Shown here piece after piece: positions 46,051-54,981 of a stretch of DNA of 64,000 nucleotides. Below the pieces are notes generated by a model that was given only the letters and a program-made list of their open reading frames with translations, was not told where the DNA came from and ran no database searches. Within the stretch, counting starts at the first letter, position 1, and the number at the start of each line of letters is the position of its first letter. This DNA comes from Caulobacterales bacterium (GTDB lineage Bacteria; Pseudomonadota; Alphaproteobacteria; Caulobacterales; Aquidulcibacteraceae): contig JAFLCU010000015.1 in NCBI GenBank assembly GCA_017303355.1, forward strand, positions 34,945 to 98,944. Direction: 5' to 3'. The position numbers were made by a program, and so were the translations under genes.

Positions 46051-47309
46051 AGCGGGCGCCAATTATTGGTGCTGATGTCGATTAGCTCGGCGCCGTAATC
46101 GTCTTCGTCGTCTTCCGCGCGCAGACGCCGCCACGCCCGTTGCGCCGCCTTGAAGAGTGCGACCGCCATCACCGCGATCAGGCCGAGCGCCGCCGCCGCC
46201 GCGAGGGTGAGCGCCGAGATCAGATCGCGTGTGAAGGTGAGTTCGCCGCGCGCTGCATTGAGCAACCGGCCGTCGCGCGGCAGGCGCTTGGCGGCCGCGA
46301 CCGCGCGATCGCCTGAGGCGCGCGCCACCAAGGCGAGGCGCTCGAAATCGGCGACGGCCAGCGCATGCGTGAGCATCGCGGCGGCGGCGTTCGTGTTGGT
46401 TGCCTGCGAAATCGCGCCGATCTGATCCAGCATTGCGCGCACGTCACTGGCGGCGTCTTCATTCATGGAAGCGCGAAAGGCGGTGGCGATGTTTGTGTAG
46501 GCGCCGATATCGCCATCGCCCACGCTTTCGCGCGCGGTCGTGCGGAACGCTTCGATTGGCGCGGCTTGGTTCAGCAGCGCATCCACGGCGACCTTGAGTT
46601 CATCTGGGAAATCATCGCGCCGGCTTGAGGCGAGCAGGGCGACGGCGCCCGCCTGCATGCGCGGTGAAAGATCGCCGGCAAAGCCCAAGCTGAATCCCGT
46701 CAGCACGAATTGCAGCGCATCTGTCTCCGGTTCGGAGATCAGCGCGCGCGCCATCAGTTCGAAGTCTTGCGGGTCGGCCAAAGTCGGAGCCGCCGTCTCG
46801 GGCGCCGCGGCGCGTTGCGAAAGCAGACGCACCTGCTCCTGGTAGGTCTGACGCGTGCTGGGTGTCAGCAATTGCAGCGCCGCCACCTCAAGCTCGGCGT
46901 CGCTGGCGTCGGCGTTGAGCGCCTGGTTCAGGACATTGGCTGAACGCGAAGGCAGCATGCCGGGGCCGGAGAGCAGGAAGCCGCGGGCCGCGGCGTGATC
47001 GCCCGCGCGCAATTCCATGGCGACAAGATCGTCCCATTGGCGCTGGCGGTCGAAATCGATCTGGATCAGTTCGCCGTTCAGGCGCGAGACGCGGTCCCGG
47101 ACCAGTTGCGCGCCATTATCTGAATATTCGTAGGCGTAGAGATTGTCGCGCGCGATGACGATCAGAGCCCACGCGCCGGCGAGGGGGAGGAGCAGGAGGC
47201 ACAGATTGAAGGCGAGCGCGCTCAGCACGCCCAGCGAGGCGTGCTGTGGCCGGTAGCCGTGGCGCGCCCGGACGGGCCGCCAAGCGCGGGATACTTTCGC
47301 GTGCTTCAT
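46047..47309 (-). CDS. Hypothetical protein with two terminal membrane helices
   Basis: 420 residues. Membrane helices near both ends (about 27-50 and 350-378) enclose a roughly 300-residue Ala-rich helical domain that would face the periplasm. The C-terminal tail is acidic (EDDEDDYG). GGGGAGAG lies before ATG 47309; the frame upstream is open but weak. No family recognised. It converges on the flagellin-tail gene with a 4-nt overlap, and a flagellar role is possible only from position. Confidence 0.65.
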   Translation of the reverse strand: MKHAKVSRAWRPVRARHGYRPQHASLGVLSALAFNLCLLLLPLAGAWALIVIARDNLYAYEYSDNGAQLVRDRVSRLNGELIQIDFDRQRQWDDLVAMELRAGDHAAARGFLLSGPGMLPSRSANVLNQALNADASDAELEVAALQLLTPSTRQTYQEQVRLLSQRAAAPETAAPTLADPQDFELMARALISEPETDALQFVLTGFSLGFAGDLSPRMQAGAVALLASSRRDDFPDELKVAVDALLNQAAPIEAFRTTARESVGDGDIGAYTNIATAFRASMNEDAASDVRAMLDQIGAISQATNTNAAAAMLTHALAVADFERLALVARASGDRAVAAAKRLPRDGRLLNAARGELTFTRDLISALTLAAAAALGLIAVMAVALFKAAQRAWRRLRAEDDEDDYGAELIDISTNNWRPL

Positions 47310-47417
47310 CTCTCCCCACCGCGACGGCAGTACAAAGCCGACCAAAAAGCCACAGGGCAAGATGAATTACAGGAAAGGCGAAGTTGTCGCCGGATCGGGG
47401 TGAATTAAAGACGCCGA

Positions 47418-47861
47418 TTAAGCACTGCGATCAATGATCGTGGGGCCGGGAGAACTTGGCGTTTCGACCGCACCGCGCTTGCCATAGGCGCTTCCCCCGT
47501 TGCGATGCCGGGCGGTTTCCTCGGCCATCGCCTGCACCAGGCCTTCCGTCACCAGCTTCATGGCGCCCAGCGCTACGTCGTGGGCGGCGAGCGCATCATG
47601 CAGCACGGTTGTGCGCTGTTTGAGCTGCGCGAGCAGGGGGCCGGGGGCGCCATCCAGCAGCGAGCGATCCTGCTTAATGCGCGCGAGTTCCAACCGATAG
47701 GCGTTGGCGAGACGGTTCTTCTCCTCGCCCTCGGCGCCATCGAGCGGCGGCTGACGCGCATCGACGCGGCGTGTCTCTTCGCTGATCAGGGTCGTGAGAC
47801 GCTCGGTCAGCAGCAGCAATTGTTCGGCGCGATCGCGCGCGTCGTCAGCGATCAGCGCCAT
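47418..47861 (-). CDS. FlbY/FlgN-like flagellar protein
   Basis: 147 residues, mostly helical (AEQLLLLTERLTTLISEETR then EEKNRLANAYRLELARIKQD), the pattern of FlgN-type chaperones for hook-associated proteins and of FlbY in Caulobacterales. It ends in a short disordered tail. It overlaps the rod-binding gene upstream by 17 nt, so it is the third gene of the flgI operon. The name is by position and shape; the sequence is not specific. Confidence 0.65.
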   Translation of the reverse strand: MALIADDARDRAEQLLLLTERLTTLISEETRRVDARQPPLDGAEGEEKNRLANAYRLELARIKQDRSLLDGAPGPLLAQLKQRTTVLHDALAAHDVALGAMKLVTEGLVQAMAEETARHRNGGSAYGKRGAVETPSSPGPTIIDRSA

Positions 47862-48186
47862 CGGCGGGCTCCTCGGGGATCACGGTTTCCTGCATGCGCA
47901 TCAATTCGCGGATGATGCTGTCGGCGATGCCGACGCCACCCGAGCGCGTGATGGATTCCGCATAGCGCTCGACCAGCATGGGGCGGAAAATTTCTTCGCC
48001 TATGCCGCCGCCGCCAAGGCCATCGGTCTGCAGGCCTTCGAACATGGGCGCGAGCATTTCCGAGAGGAACACGGATTCGAACTCTTCGGCCGCGCGGCGT
48101 ATTTCGTCAGGAACTGCAGGGCTTGTCGGCGTTGGCGCGGTCGCGATCGGCAGCGGCGCGCCCGGAAGTGCGATGGAGCCGGTCAT
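47845..48186 (-). CDS. Rod-binding protein (FlgJ N-terminal domain only)
   Basis: 113 residues. EIRRAAEEFESVFLSEMLAP then GGGIGEEIFRPMLVERYAES is the rod-binding domain of FlgJ. The muramidase domain of enterobacterial FlgJ is lacking, as usual in alphaproteobacteria. Its ATG overlaps the flgI stop by one base (TAATG), so the two are coupled. It helps rod assembly through the peptidoglycan layer. Confidence 0.88.
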   Translation of the reverse strand: MTGSIALPGAPLPIATAPTPTSPAVPDEIRRAAEEFESVFLSEMLAPMFEGLQTDGLGGGGIGEEIFRPMLVERYAESITRSGGVGIADSIIRELMRMQETVIPEEPADGADR

Positions 48187-49322
48187 TACATCACTTCGAT
48201 TTCAGCTTGGATCGCGCCGGCCGCTTTCAGCGCCTGCAGGATCGAGATCATGTCGCGCGGGGTGACGCCCAGCGCGTTGAGGCCGTTGACCAATTGGCGC
48301 AGCTCGACGCCGCCCGGCACCATGACGAGGCCGCCCGGTTCTTCCTCCACGGCGACGCCGGATGAAGGCACGACCTCGGTTTGCCCCCGGCTGAACGGCG
48401 CGGGCTGACTGACGAACGGATCTTCCTGGATCGATATGGTGAGATTGCCTTGCGCGATCGCGACGGTCGAAACCTTCACGTTTTCGCCCATCACGACGAT
48501 GCCGGAGCTTTCGTCGATGACGATGCGCGCGGGTGTATCGACTTCAACCTCGAGGTTCTCGATGCGGCCCACGAGCGAAACCATGTCGCCGGCGAATTCC
48601 TGCGGGCGGCGCAGCACCACGGTGCCCGGGTTCGAGGCGCGCGCGGCGTCGCCGCCGACGGCGGTGTTGATCGCCTCGGCGATGCGATGCGCCGTGGTGA
48701 AATCCGGATTGCGCAGCGCTAGCCGGAGTTCGGAGGCCGCGGCGATGTCGAAATTGATTTCACGCTCCACTAGCGCGCCCGAAGCGATGCGGCCGGCGGT
48801 CGGCACGCCGCGTGTCACCGATGAACCCGATTGGCCCGAAGCCGAGAAGCCGCCGATCGCCAGCGGGCCTTGCGCCACCGCGTAAACCTGCTGGTCCGCG
48901 CCCATTAGCGGCGTCACCAGTAATTGGCCGCCGGCCAAGCTGCGCGCATCGCCAAGCGCTGAGACGGTAACGTCGATGCGCGAACCTTGGCTGGCGAAGG
49001 GTGGTAGATTGGCCGTCACCATCACGGCGGCGACGTTGCGCGTGTTGAGGTTGCCATTTGAGGCGTTGACGCCCAGCCGCTCCAGCATCGCGGCCAGGCT
49101 TTGGCGCGTGAACGGGGAATTGCGCAGGCTGTCGCCGGTGCCGGCCAAACCCACGACGAGGCCGTAGCCGACCAATTGGTTTTCGCGCACACCCTCGAAA
49201 TCAGCGACGTCCTTGATGCGTGGGCCAGCCCAGGCCAGCGGCGTGGCGACCGGCGCGGCCATGGCGGCCACGGATGCAACGGCGAGCAGTGCCGAGCGGG
49301 TCGCATGATGCATGAATCTCAT
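48186..49322 (-). CDS. flgI: Flagellar P-ring protein FlgI
   Basis: About 378 residues. A signal peptide (about 1-32, cut after WAG or nearby) is followed by the FlgI core RIKDVADFEGVRENQLVGYG then GLAGTGDSLRNSPFT, and ends with GLNALGVTPRDMISILQALK. It forms the periplasmic P ring around the rod. ATG 49322 or ATG 49313 could be the start. It heads the operon flgI-flgJ-flbY and diverges from fliX across 92 nt. Confidence 0.96.
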   Translation of the reverse strand: MRFMHHATRSALLAVASVAAMAAPVATPLAWAGPRIKDVADFEGVRENQLVGYGLVVGLAGTGDSLRNSPFTRQSLAAMLERLGVNASNGNLNTRNVAAVMVTANLPPFASQGSRIDVTVSALGDARSLAGGQLLVTPLMGADQQVYAVAQGPLAIGGFSASGQSGSSVTRGVPTAGRIASGALVEREINFDIAAASELRLALRNPDFTTAHRIAEAINTAVGGDAARASNPGTVVLRRPQEFAGDMVSLVGRIENLEVEVDTPARIVIDESSGIVVMGENVKVSTVAIAQGNLTISIQEDPFVSQPAPFSRGQTEVVPSSGVAVEEEPGGLVMVPGGVELRQLVNGLNALGVTPRDMISILQALKAAGAIQAEIEVM

Positions 49323-49346
49323 GCACACGATACGCGATCAGTTTGG

Positions 49347-49361
49347 TTAACGGCTGGTTCA
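49347..49361. promoter_or_regulatory. Near-match CtrA box between flgI and fliX
   Basis: TTAACGGCTGGTTCA fits TTAA-N7-TTAA with one mismatch (TTCA) in the 92-nt divergent gap. Class II flagellar genes are CtrA-controlled in Caulobacter, so a shared site is plausible. Confidence 0.4.
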
Positions 49362-49414
49362 AGTTTCAAACGTTAATGCACTGGAAACAGCAGCAGCTGA
49401 GAGTCGGCTATCCC

Positions 49415-49834
49415 ATGAAGATTGAAAGCGGACGCGGCGTTAGCTCCACCGGTGGGGCAAAGAAGGCCGCCGGCGCGGCCGCGCCGGGCTTTGCGCCAAG
49501 CGGCGTCGATGCGCCCCAGAAGGCGACTGCGGCCTCGGGGCCAAGCGCGGTCACGCCGCTGGACGCCATTTTGGCCCTGCAGGCGGACGAAACGCCGTCC
49601 CAACGCCGGGCGCGTCAGGCGCGCCGGGGCCACGAGGCGTTGGATACGCTGGAGAGGTTGGCCACCGGCCTGCTGGTCGGGCGTGCGCCAGGTTCCTTGC
49701 GGGCGGAACTCGAGACGCTGCGCCGGGCCGGTGAGCCCACGGGAGAACCTGGGCTCGACGACGCCCTTCGCGAAATCGACACGCGACTCGCGGTGGAGGC
49801 GGCCAAGCTCGAGCGTTTGCAGGGCCGGGCCTAA
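49415..49834 (+). CDS. fliX: FliX, flagellar assembly regulator
   Basis: 139 residues. An Ala/Gly-rich N terminus precedes the FliX core: LDAILALQADETPSQRRARQ then GHEALDTLERLATGLLVGR and PGLDDALREIDTRLAVEAAK. In Caulobacter FliX links basal-body assembly to the sigma-54 activator FlbD. Its divergent position next to flgI is the Caulobacter arrangement. The start ATG 49415 was chosen for its position at the core's usual N-terminal distance; no strong ribosome site is visible. Confidence 0.92.
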   Translation: MKIESGRGVSSTGGAKKAAGAAAPGFAPSGVDAPQKATAASGPSAVTPLDAILALQADETPSQRRARQARRGHEALDTLERLATGLLVGRAPGSLRAELETLRRAGEPTGEPGLDDALREIDTRLAVEAAKLERLQGRA

Positions 49835-49867
49835 TCCCGCCGCAAACCTCGGATTTTAGAGGGACTT

Positions 49868-49883
49868 TGGCGCCTTCCTTGCT
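49868..49883 (+). promoter_or_regulatory. Sigma-54-type promoter before dksA
   Basis: TGGCGCCTTCCTTGCT holds GG (49869-49870) and GC (49881-49882) exactly 10 nt apart with a TTGCT -12 element. Transcription would start near 49894, 57 nt before the dksA ATG. A further TATAAG at 49910 could be another start. Confidence 0.5.
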
Positions 49884-49950
49884 CGATGGACGCGGCACAG
49901 GACGGGCGCTATAAGGCGGCGCCCTTAGCGAGGGGCCGGGAGTTTCGGAA

Positions 49951-50367
49951 ATGGCTTCGACCGTGACGAAAGAATATCGCCCGACAGACGACGAGCCGTT
50001 CATGAATGAACGGCAGCAGGAATTCTTCAGAGCCAAGCTATTGGCTTGGAAAGAAGAGATTCTGGAAGAATCGCGCTCCACGATCGCATCGCTGCAGCAA
50101 GATACTGTCGCGGAAGCCGATCTCGCCGATCGCGCGACAAGCGAAACAGATCGCGCCCTTGAACTGCGTACGCGGGATCGCCAACGCAAGCTGATCGCCA
50201 AGATCGACGCCGCGCTGCGCCGGATCGAGGATGGCTCCTACGGCTATTGCGAAGAGACGGGCGAACCGATCGCCTTGTCGCGGCTTGAAGCGCGCCCGAT
50301 CGCGACTCTGTCGCTTGAAGCGCAAGAGCGCCATGAACGCCGCGAACGCGTGCATCGCGACGACTGA
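49951..50367 (+). CDS. dksA: DksA/TraR-family protein
   Basis: 138 residues. A coiled-coil N-terminal part (AWKEEILEESRSTIASLQQD) with D-x-A-D-x-A at its tip (EADLADRA) and a C-terminal YGYCEETGEPIALSRLEARP make a DksA. Only one of the four zinc-binding Cys of E. coli DksA is kept, as seen in other alphaproteobacterial DksA proteins. It binds RNA polymerase's secondary channel with ppGpp. It lies after fliX and may have a sigma-54 promoter. Confidence 0.92.
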   Translation: MASTVTKEYRPTDDEPFMNERQQEFFRAKLLAWKEEILEESRSTIASLQQDTVAEADLADRATSETDRALELRTRDRQRKLIAKIDAALRRIEDGSYGYCEETGEPIALSRLEARPIATLSLEAQERHERRERVHRDD

Positions 50368-50446
50368 ACTCATCGTTTGTCGTAACTGGCTTTACACCGT
50401 AAAATGGGTCGCTAGGTTCGGTCTCCACGCTCATTTGGGAGTTCTC

Positions 50447-50770
50447 ATGCGTATCGCGGCGGCACTTATTGTATCGGCCATGTTCCTGACCGTTCCGGCT
50501 TTCGCGAACGAAACTCCGGCTCCTGAGACCCCGCCAGTGGAAGAGCAGGCCGCCGCGCCAACACCGGAAGCCAGTGCGGCGCCGCAGGAAGCGAACGCCG
50601 AAGACGACGCTGATCGGGTGATTTGCCAGACGGTGCGCCGCTCGGAGAGCCGGCTCCGCAATCGCGGCGAGCGTATTTGCGGTACGCGTACGCAGTGGGA
50701 AGAAATGCAAGATCGCACCGCGCGTGAGATGAATCGCGTTGGCTCGGTTGCAAGCGGCGGCAACCAATAG
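50447..50770 (+). CDS. Small secreted protein with a conserved CQTVRR...RICGTRTQWEEM core
   Basis: 107 residues. A signal peptide (1-21, cut after AFA) is followed by a Pro/Glu/Ala-rich spacer and a short core with two Cys (VICQTVRRSESRLRNRGER then ICGTRTQWEEMQ), likely a disulfide. I recall similar small secreted proteins in Caulobacterales; no function is known. GGGAG lies before ATG 50447. Confidence 0.75.
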   Translation: MRIAAALIVSAMFLTVPAFANETPAPETPPVEEQAAAPTPEASAAPQEANAEDDADRVICQTVRRSESRLRNRGERICGTRTQWEEMQDRTAREMNRVGSVASGGNQ

Positions 50771-50785
50771 CGTTGGAGCGGCGCC

Positions 50786-51241
50786 ATGCCCCTGCATGAC
50801 GCCGCGCTTTCGTATCTCCATTTTGTCTTTGCGCTGATCCTCGCCGGTGCGCTGGCGGCGGAGGCGTTCGTGTTGCGGCTGCCCGTCGATGGCCGTGTCG
50901 CGCGGCTCTTGCTGCGCATCGACCTGTTCTACGGCATTGCTTCGTTCGGTGTGATCGTCGCGGGCGTCTCGCGGGTGCTATGGGGCGCGAAGGGCTCGGA
51001 ATATTACACCGACCAATGGACGTTCTGGGCGAAGATGGGCGTCGTGCTGCTCATCGGCGTGATCTCATCCATCCCAACGCGGCGCTTCATGCGCTGGGCC
51101 AAGAGCATGCGCGCCAACGCCAATTTCGCGCCTGACGAAGTTGACGTAAGGAACGTGCGCCGTCTGGTGATGGTGGAATTGCACTTGCTCGCCTTCGTGC
51201 CGTTGTTTGCGGCGCTGATGGCGCGAGCTATCGGAAGTTAG
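50786..51241 (+). CDS. DUF2214 membrane protein
   Basis: 151 residues with four membrane helices. LLRIDLFYGIASFGVIVAGV then WGAKGSEYYTDQWTFWAKMG is typical of DUF2214, an uncharacterised small membrane family. It follows the secreted protein by 15 nt and could share its transcript. A small AT-type hairpin (GCTTTT-gaa-AAAAGC at 51271-51285) lies after it. Confidence 0.8.
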   Translation: MPLHDAALSYLHFVFALILAGALAAEAFVLRLPVDGRVARLLLRIDLFYGIASFGVIVAGVSRVLWGAKGSEYYTDQWTFWAKMGVVLLIGVISSIPTRRFMRWAKSMRANANFAPDEVDVRNVRRLVMVELHLLAFVPLFAALMARAIGS

Positions 51242-51306
51242 AGGCTATACAGCGTCTCGCGCCTAGCTAAGCTTTTGAAAAAAGCAAAACTCTAGGGAGG
51301 CGTGAG

Positions 51307-52905
51307 ATGGCGGCGTCGCTGCAGCCGGAAGAATTTGACCTGATTCATACGTTGGCGGACGTGGCGCGCCATCATGGCCGCACGCGCAACGAGCGCATCG
51401 CCATGAGCTTCGAAGGCCGTCACACCACGTACGGCGAACTCGACAAGCACACCAATCAGGTCGCCAACGGCCTCATCGCCGCGGGCGCGCGGAAGGGGCA
51501 GTCGGTCGCCTTCCTCGGCAAGAACATGGATCATTATTTCGAGGTGCTGCTTGGCGCATCGAAGATCGGCGCGATCATCTCGCCCATCGGCTGGCGTTTG
51601 CAGCCCGACGAGGTCGCTTACATTCTGAACGACAATCAAGCGCCGATCGTGTTCGTCGGCGCTGAGTGCGTGGGCGGTCTGGATGCGGCGTTGCAACAGG
51701 TGGAGAACAAGCCGCTCGTCGTGGCGATGGAGCCGGGCGAGCACAATTACCCGCTCTATGAAACTTGGCGCGGCGCGCGCTCCAGCATCGATCCGAATGT
51801 TCCTGTCGCGTCCGAGGATCCGGTGATCCTGCTCTACACCTCGGGCACCACGGGCAGGCCGAAGGGCGTCATGCTCACGAACGCAAACATGCTGCGTTCG
51901 CGTCGCGTGGCTTCGGAAGCGCGCATGGACTGGAACGAGTGGAGCGAAGGCGAGACCAATTACGTCGCCATGCCGATCGCGCACATTGGCGGCACCGGCT
52001 GGGGCTTGGTCGGCTTGATCAACGCCGTGCGCAACGTGGTCGCGCGCGAGTTCAATCCGATGGAGGCGCTTGAGGTGATCGAGCGCGAGCGCGTCGGCAA
52101 GATGTTCATGGTGCCGGCGGCGCTGCAATTCATCATCCGCACGCCGCGCGCGCGTGAGATCGATTATTCGAGCTTGAAGGTCATTCTCTACGGCGCGTCG
52201 CCGATGCCGGTGGCGCTGTTGAAGGAATGCATGGACGTGTTCGGCTGCAAATTCGTGCAACAATACGGCATGACGGAAACGACGGGCACGATTGTCTATC
52301 TGCCGCCGGAAGATCACGATCCGAACGGCAATGAGCGTATGCGCTCAGCGGGCATTCCGATGCCCGGCGTGGAGATCGCTATTCTCGACACCGATGGCAA
52401 AGTGCTGCCGCCGCGTGAAACCGGCGAAGTCGCCACGCGCTCGGCCGCCAACATGAAAGGCTATTGGCGCAAGCCCGATGCGACGGCCGCGACAGTCAAC
52501 GGCGACGGCTGGTTGCGCACGGGCGACGCCGGATATCTGGATGAGGACGGCTATCTCTATATCCAGGACCGCATCAAGGACATGATCATCTCGGGCGCCG
52601 AGAACATCTATCCGGCCGAGGTCGAGAACGCGATCCACGGCCATCCGCACGTCGCCGAGGTCGCCGTCATTGGCGTGCCGGATGACAAATGGGGCGAGGC
52701 GGTGAAGGCGATTGTCGTCGCCAAGCCGGGCGTTGCACCCGATGCGGAGGACATCATCGCCTACGCACGCTCAAAGATCGCGCACTACAAAGCCCCGAAA
52801 AGCGTGGATTTTATCGATATTTTGCCACGCAACCCGTCAGGGAAAATCCTGCGACGCCAATTGCGCGAACGCTATTGGGAGGGGAAGGATCGCCGTGTGA
52901 ACTAG
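51307..52905 (+). CDS. Acyl-CoA synthetase (AMP-binding)
   Basis: 532 residues. The P-loop YTSGTTGRPKG (177-187), YGMTET (320-325), the GWLRTGDAGYLDEDGYL hinge region and the C-terminal PRNPSGKILRR with the catalytic Lys are all intact, so it activates a carboxylic acid with ATP and CoA. Substrate is probably a medium or long fatty acid; not determined. GGGAGG lies before ATG 51307. No beta-oxidation genes are adjacent. Confidence 0.93.
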   Translation: MAASLQPEEFDLIHTLADVARHHGRTRNERIAMSFEGRHTTYGELDKHTNQVANGLIAAGARKGQSVAFLGKNMDHYFEVLLGASKIGAIISPIGWRLQPDEVAYILNDNQAPIVFVGAECVGGLDAALQQVENKPLVVAMEPGEHNYPLYETWRGARSSIDPNVPVASEDPVILLYTSGTTGRPKGVMLTNANMLRSRRVASEARMDWNEWSEGETNYVAMPIAHIGGTGWGLVGLINAVRNVVAREFNPMEALEVIERERVGKMFMVPAALQFIIRTPRAREIDYSSLKVILYGASPMPVALLKECMDVFGCKFVQQYGMTETTGTIVYLPPEDHDPNGNERMRSAGIPMPGVEIAILDTDGKVLPPRETGEVATRSAANMKGYWRKPDATAATVNGDGWLRTGDAGYLDEDGYLYIQDRIKDMIISGAENIYPAEVENAIHGHPHVAEVAVIGVPDDKWGEAVKAIVVAKPGVAPDAEDIIAYARSKIAHYKAPKSVDFIDILPRNPSGKILRRQLRERYWEGKDRRVN

Positions 52906-52965
52906 GCGCTTTTGCTGGTCTGATCGCGCTTGCGCCCTTACAACGCTCCAGGGGGAGTGGTGAAC

Positions 52966-54351
52966 ATGGGCGACAAACCGATTGCGGTGATCACGGTGCA
53001 TGGCACCAACGACACGGCGGAAGGTCCCGAGGGCGAGAAATGGTTTCAGCGCGGCTCGCATTTCGCGACGGCGCTGAGCCAACGCCTGATCGGGCGCGGC
53101 ATCGAGACGGAAATCGTGCCGTTTCTTTGGACCGGCGCGAATAGCGCGTCGGCGCGCGAGGCGGGCGCGGAGAAGCTCGCGGCCAAGATCAGAAGCATCG
53201 GCGGGCGCTATTCGGGCGTTCACATCGTCGGCCATTCGCACGGCGGCAACGTCGCCAATGACGCCGCCTTGCTGCTGCGGTGGGGGCGGCGCAAGCGCGC
53301 CAAGGAGCAGATCGCGAGCCTCACCACGATCGGCACGCCGTTTCTCAGCAGCCGATCGAGTGCGGCGCAATCGTTTGGCGGCTGGCTGTTTTTGGCCATC
53401 ACCTGGCTCAGCATCCCGCTCTATATGCTCACGACGCTGATGCTGTTCTTGTGGGTGAGCGGGAATGATCAGTTCTTTGAGTTGAACGACGTGTTCGGGG
53501 CGCCGAATGCGTCGAGCTGGTTTTCGGTTTGGCTTTGCGTGCTGGGCGTCGGCATTCCGCTTTGGCTGATGTTTCAATTGGCGACGCGTGGTCTGCGGCG
53601 CGTGATGCGCCCGCGCGCGTCGGCGAACGAGCGCGCGCGCGTGTTTTCCGTTTGGCATGGCAACGACGAGGCGATCTCGTTCTTGAAACAGGTTGAGGGC
53701 CTGCCGCTGGAACCATTCCCGAGCGGTTCGATGATGCGCGGGTCGCGCAGCGGCGCGATTAGCTTTGGCGTGCTCGCCGTGATCTTGGCGTGCGTCGCGC
53801 CCGCGCTCCTCGCCTTCGCAGCGGAAATGAATTTGATTAATCTGCTGGACTATAACAGCGAGTGGCTGACGACGGCGATTGTACTCAGCTTGTTCACCGC
53901 GCCCATCGTGTTCGCCTTGGCGTATTTGCTCTATCGCGGCGTCGCGGGTCTCGTCGGCGAGCATCTGGCGCGTAAGCGCCTGAACGCGTGGGTCACGGGC
54001 GTGCTGCGTGGCATCGCCTTTGGCCGTGATGGCGATCAGGCGATCGGCGAGGTGCGGACAGCGCCGCATCTCCACGCCGTGCGCGAGCATTGCATCGAGG
54101 GCGAAGTGGCCGCGCGCATGCAAGCCAATGCGGCGGCGGCGGCCGGTAAATTGATCGAGCAATATCGCTGGGCGCTGTTCACGGTCGGGGCCGACAGCAA
54201 CAGCCCGCTCGCCAATCTCGCCAACGACGCCATGACCTGGAGCAGCTTGATCCACACGACCTATTTCGACCAGCCTGAGGTGGTCGATTTAATCGCGGAC
54301 TACATTGCCGACGAAGTGGATGACGCATCGGCAGGCCGCGCGGTCGCTTAA
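52966..54351 (+). CDS. Membrane-bound alpha/beta hydrolase with a lipase-type GHSHGG motif
   Basis: 461 residues. The N-terminal part reads AVITVHGTNDTAEGPEGEKW, an oxyanion-hole HG, then HIVGHSHGGNVAND with nucleophile Ser91. Four hydrophobic segments follow (about 145-167, 185-205, 265-285, 300-330), so the enzyme sits in the inner membrane. The Asp and His of the triad could not be fixed. It may act on lipids. GGGGGAG precedes ATG 52966; a GTG at 52957 is possible. Confidence 0.78.
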   Translation: MGDKPIAVITVHGTNDTAEGPEGEKWFQRGSHFATALSQRLIGRGIETEIVPFLWTGANSASAREAGAEKLAAKIRSIGGRYSGVHIVGHSHGGNVANDAALLLRWGRRKRAKEQIASLTTIGTPFLSSRSSAAQSFGGWLFLAITWLSIPLYMLTTLMLFLWVSGNDQFFELNDVFGAPNASSWFSVWLCVLGVGIPLWLMFQLATRGLRRVMRPRASANERARVFSVWHGNDEAISFLKQVEGLPLEPFPSGSMMRGSRSGAISFGVLAVILACVAPALLAFAAEMNLINLLDYNSEWLTTAIVLSLFTAPIVFALAYLLYRGVAGLVGEHLARKRLNAWVTGVLRGIAFGRDGDQAIGEVRTAPHLHAVREHCIEGEVAARMQANAAAAAGKLIEQYRWALFTVGADSNSPLANLANDAMTWSSLIHTTYFDQPEVVDLIADYIADEVDDASAGRAVA

Positions 54352-54488
54352 GCCTTTGATTTCGATTGTCGCGCGTCGCTAACGCAAACTTTAGCAACTC
54401 AATGCGGCGGCGCGCGCAACCGTCGCGCTTTTCGCGCGTTTGTCGCGCGCCTTCCGTATGACGCGGACAGGCGACAGAGCGGCCATTC

Positions 54489-54905
54489 ATGACAGACGTC
54501 ATCGTGATTTGTGTGCGATCGGATTTGGCGTGCGCGGAGGCGTTGGGCGGCGCGCTGCAGGCGCATGGCTTAGATGTCGGCGACGTGGGTGTGCAGGAAT
54601 ATGGCGCGGCGCTCATTTTATGGTCGGAAGCGGCTGGCGAGAGCGAGGCCTTTCTCCGCGCGGCGCGGAAAGCGATCGCCAGCGGCGATGTGATGATCGC
54701 GTCGCTATGTGCGTGCGAAATCCCGCAAGGCGATGATCTACCTATGTTCAATATCTCGCGCTGGCGCGGCGATCCCGATGACCCGGTGCTTGAGCCGTTG
54801 AAGCAGGCCTTGCGCGGCAAGCGAAAAGTAAAGCCGGGGCCGGTGCTCGCCTTTGTGCGTGAGCTGCGTGCGCAGAACAGTGCGGGGCGCGCGATCTCGG
54901 CCTGA
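54489..54905 (+). CDS. TIR-like soluble protein
   Basis: 138 residues, a lone alpha/beta domain: strand VIVICVRSD, helix ACAEALGGALQAHGL, strand ALILWSEA, helix ESEAFLRAARKAI, strand VMIASLCACE, then ISRWRGDPDDPVLEPLKQAL. This is the order of a TIR domain. It shares WS and WRG landmarks with the N-terminal part of 32038-32799. TIR domains in bacteria cleave NAD or bind partners; the catalytic Glu is not certain here. It lies alone before the flgH end of the flagellar operon. Confidence 0.6.
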   Translation: MTDVIVICVRSDLACAEALGGALQAHGLDVGDVGVQEYGAALILWSEAAGESEAFLRAARKAIASGDVMIASLCACEIPQGDDLPMFNISRWRGDPDDPVLEPLKQALRGKRKVKPGPVLAFVRELRAQNSAGRAISA

Positions 54906-54981
54906 GCCGCCAACAAAGACCGCGCTGAGCGGAGCTCAACGCGGTTGGTCATGGCTACGACACTAGAGAGTTAGGTTGTGC

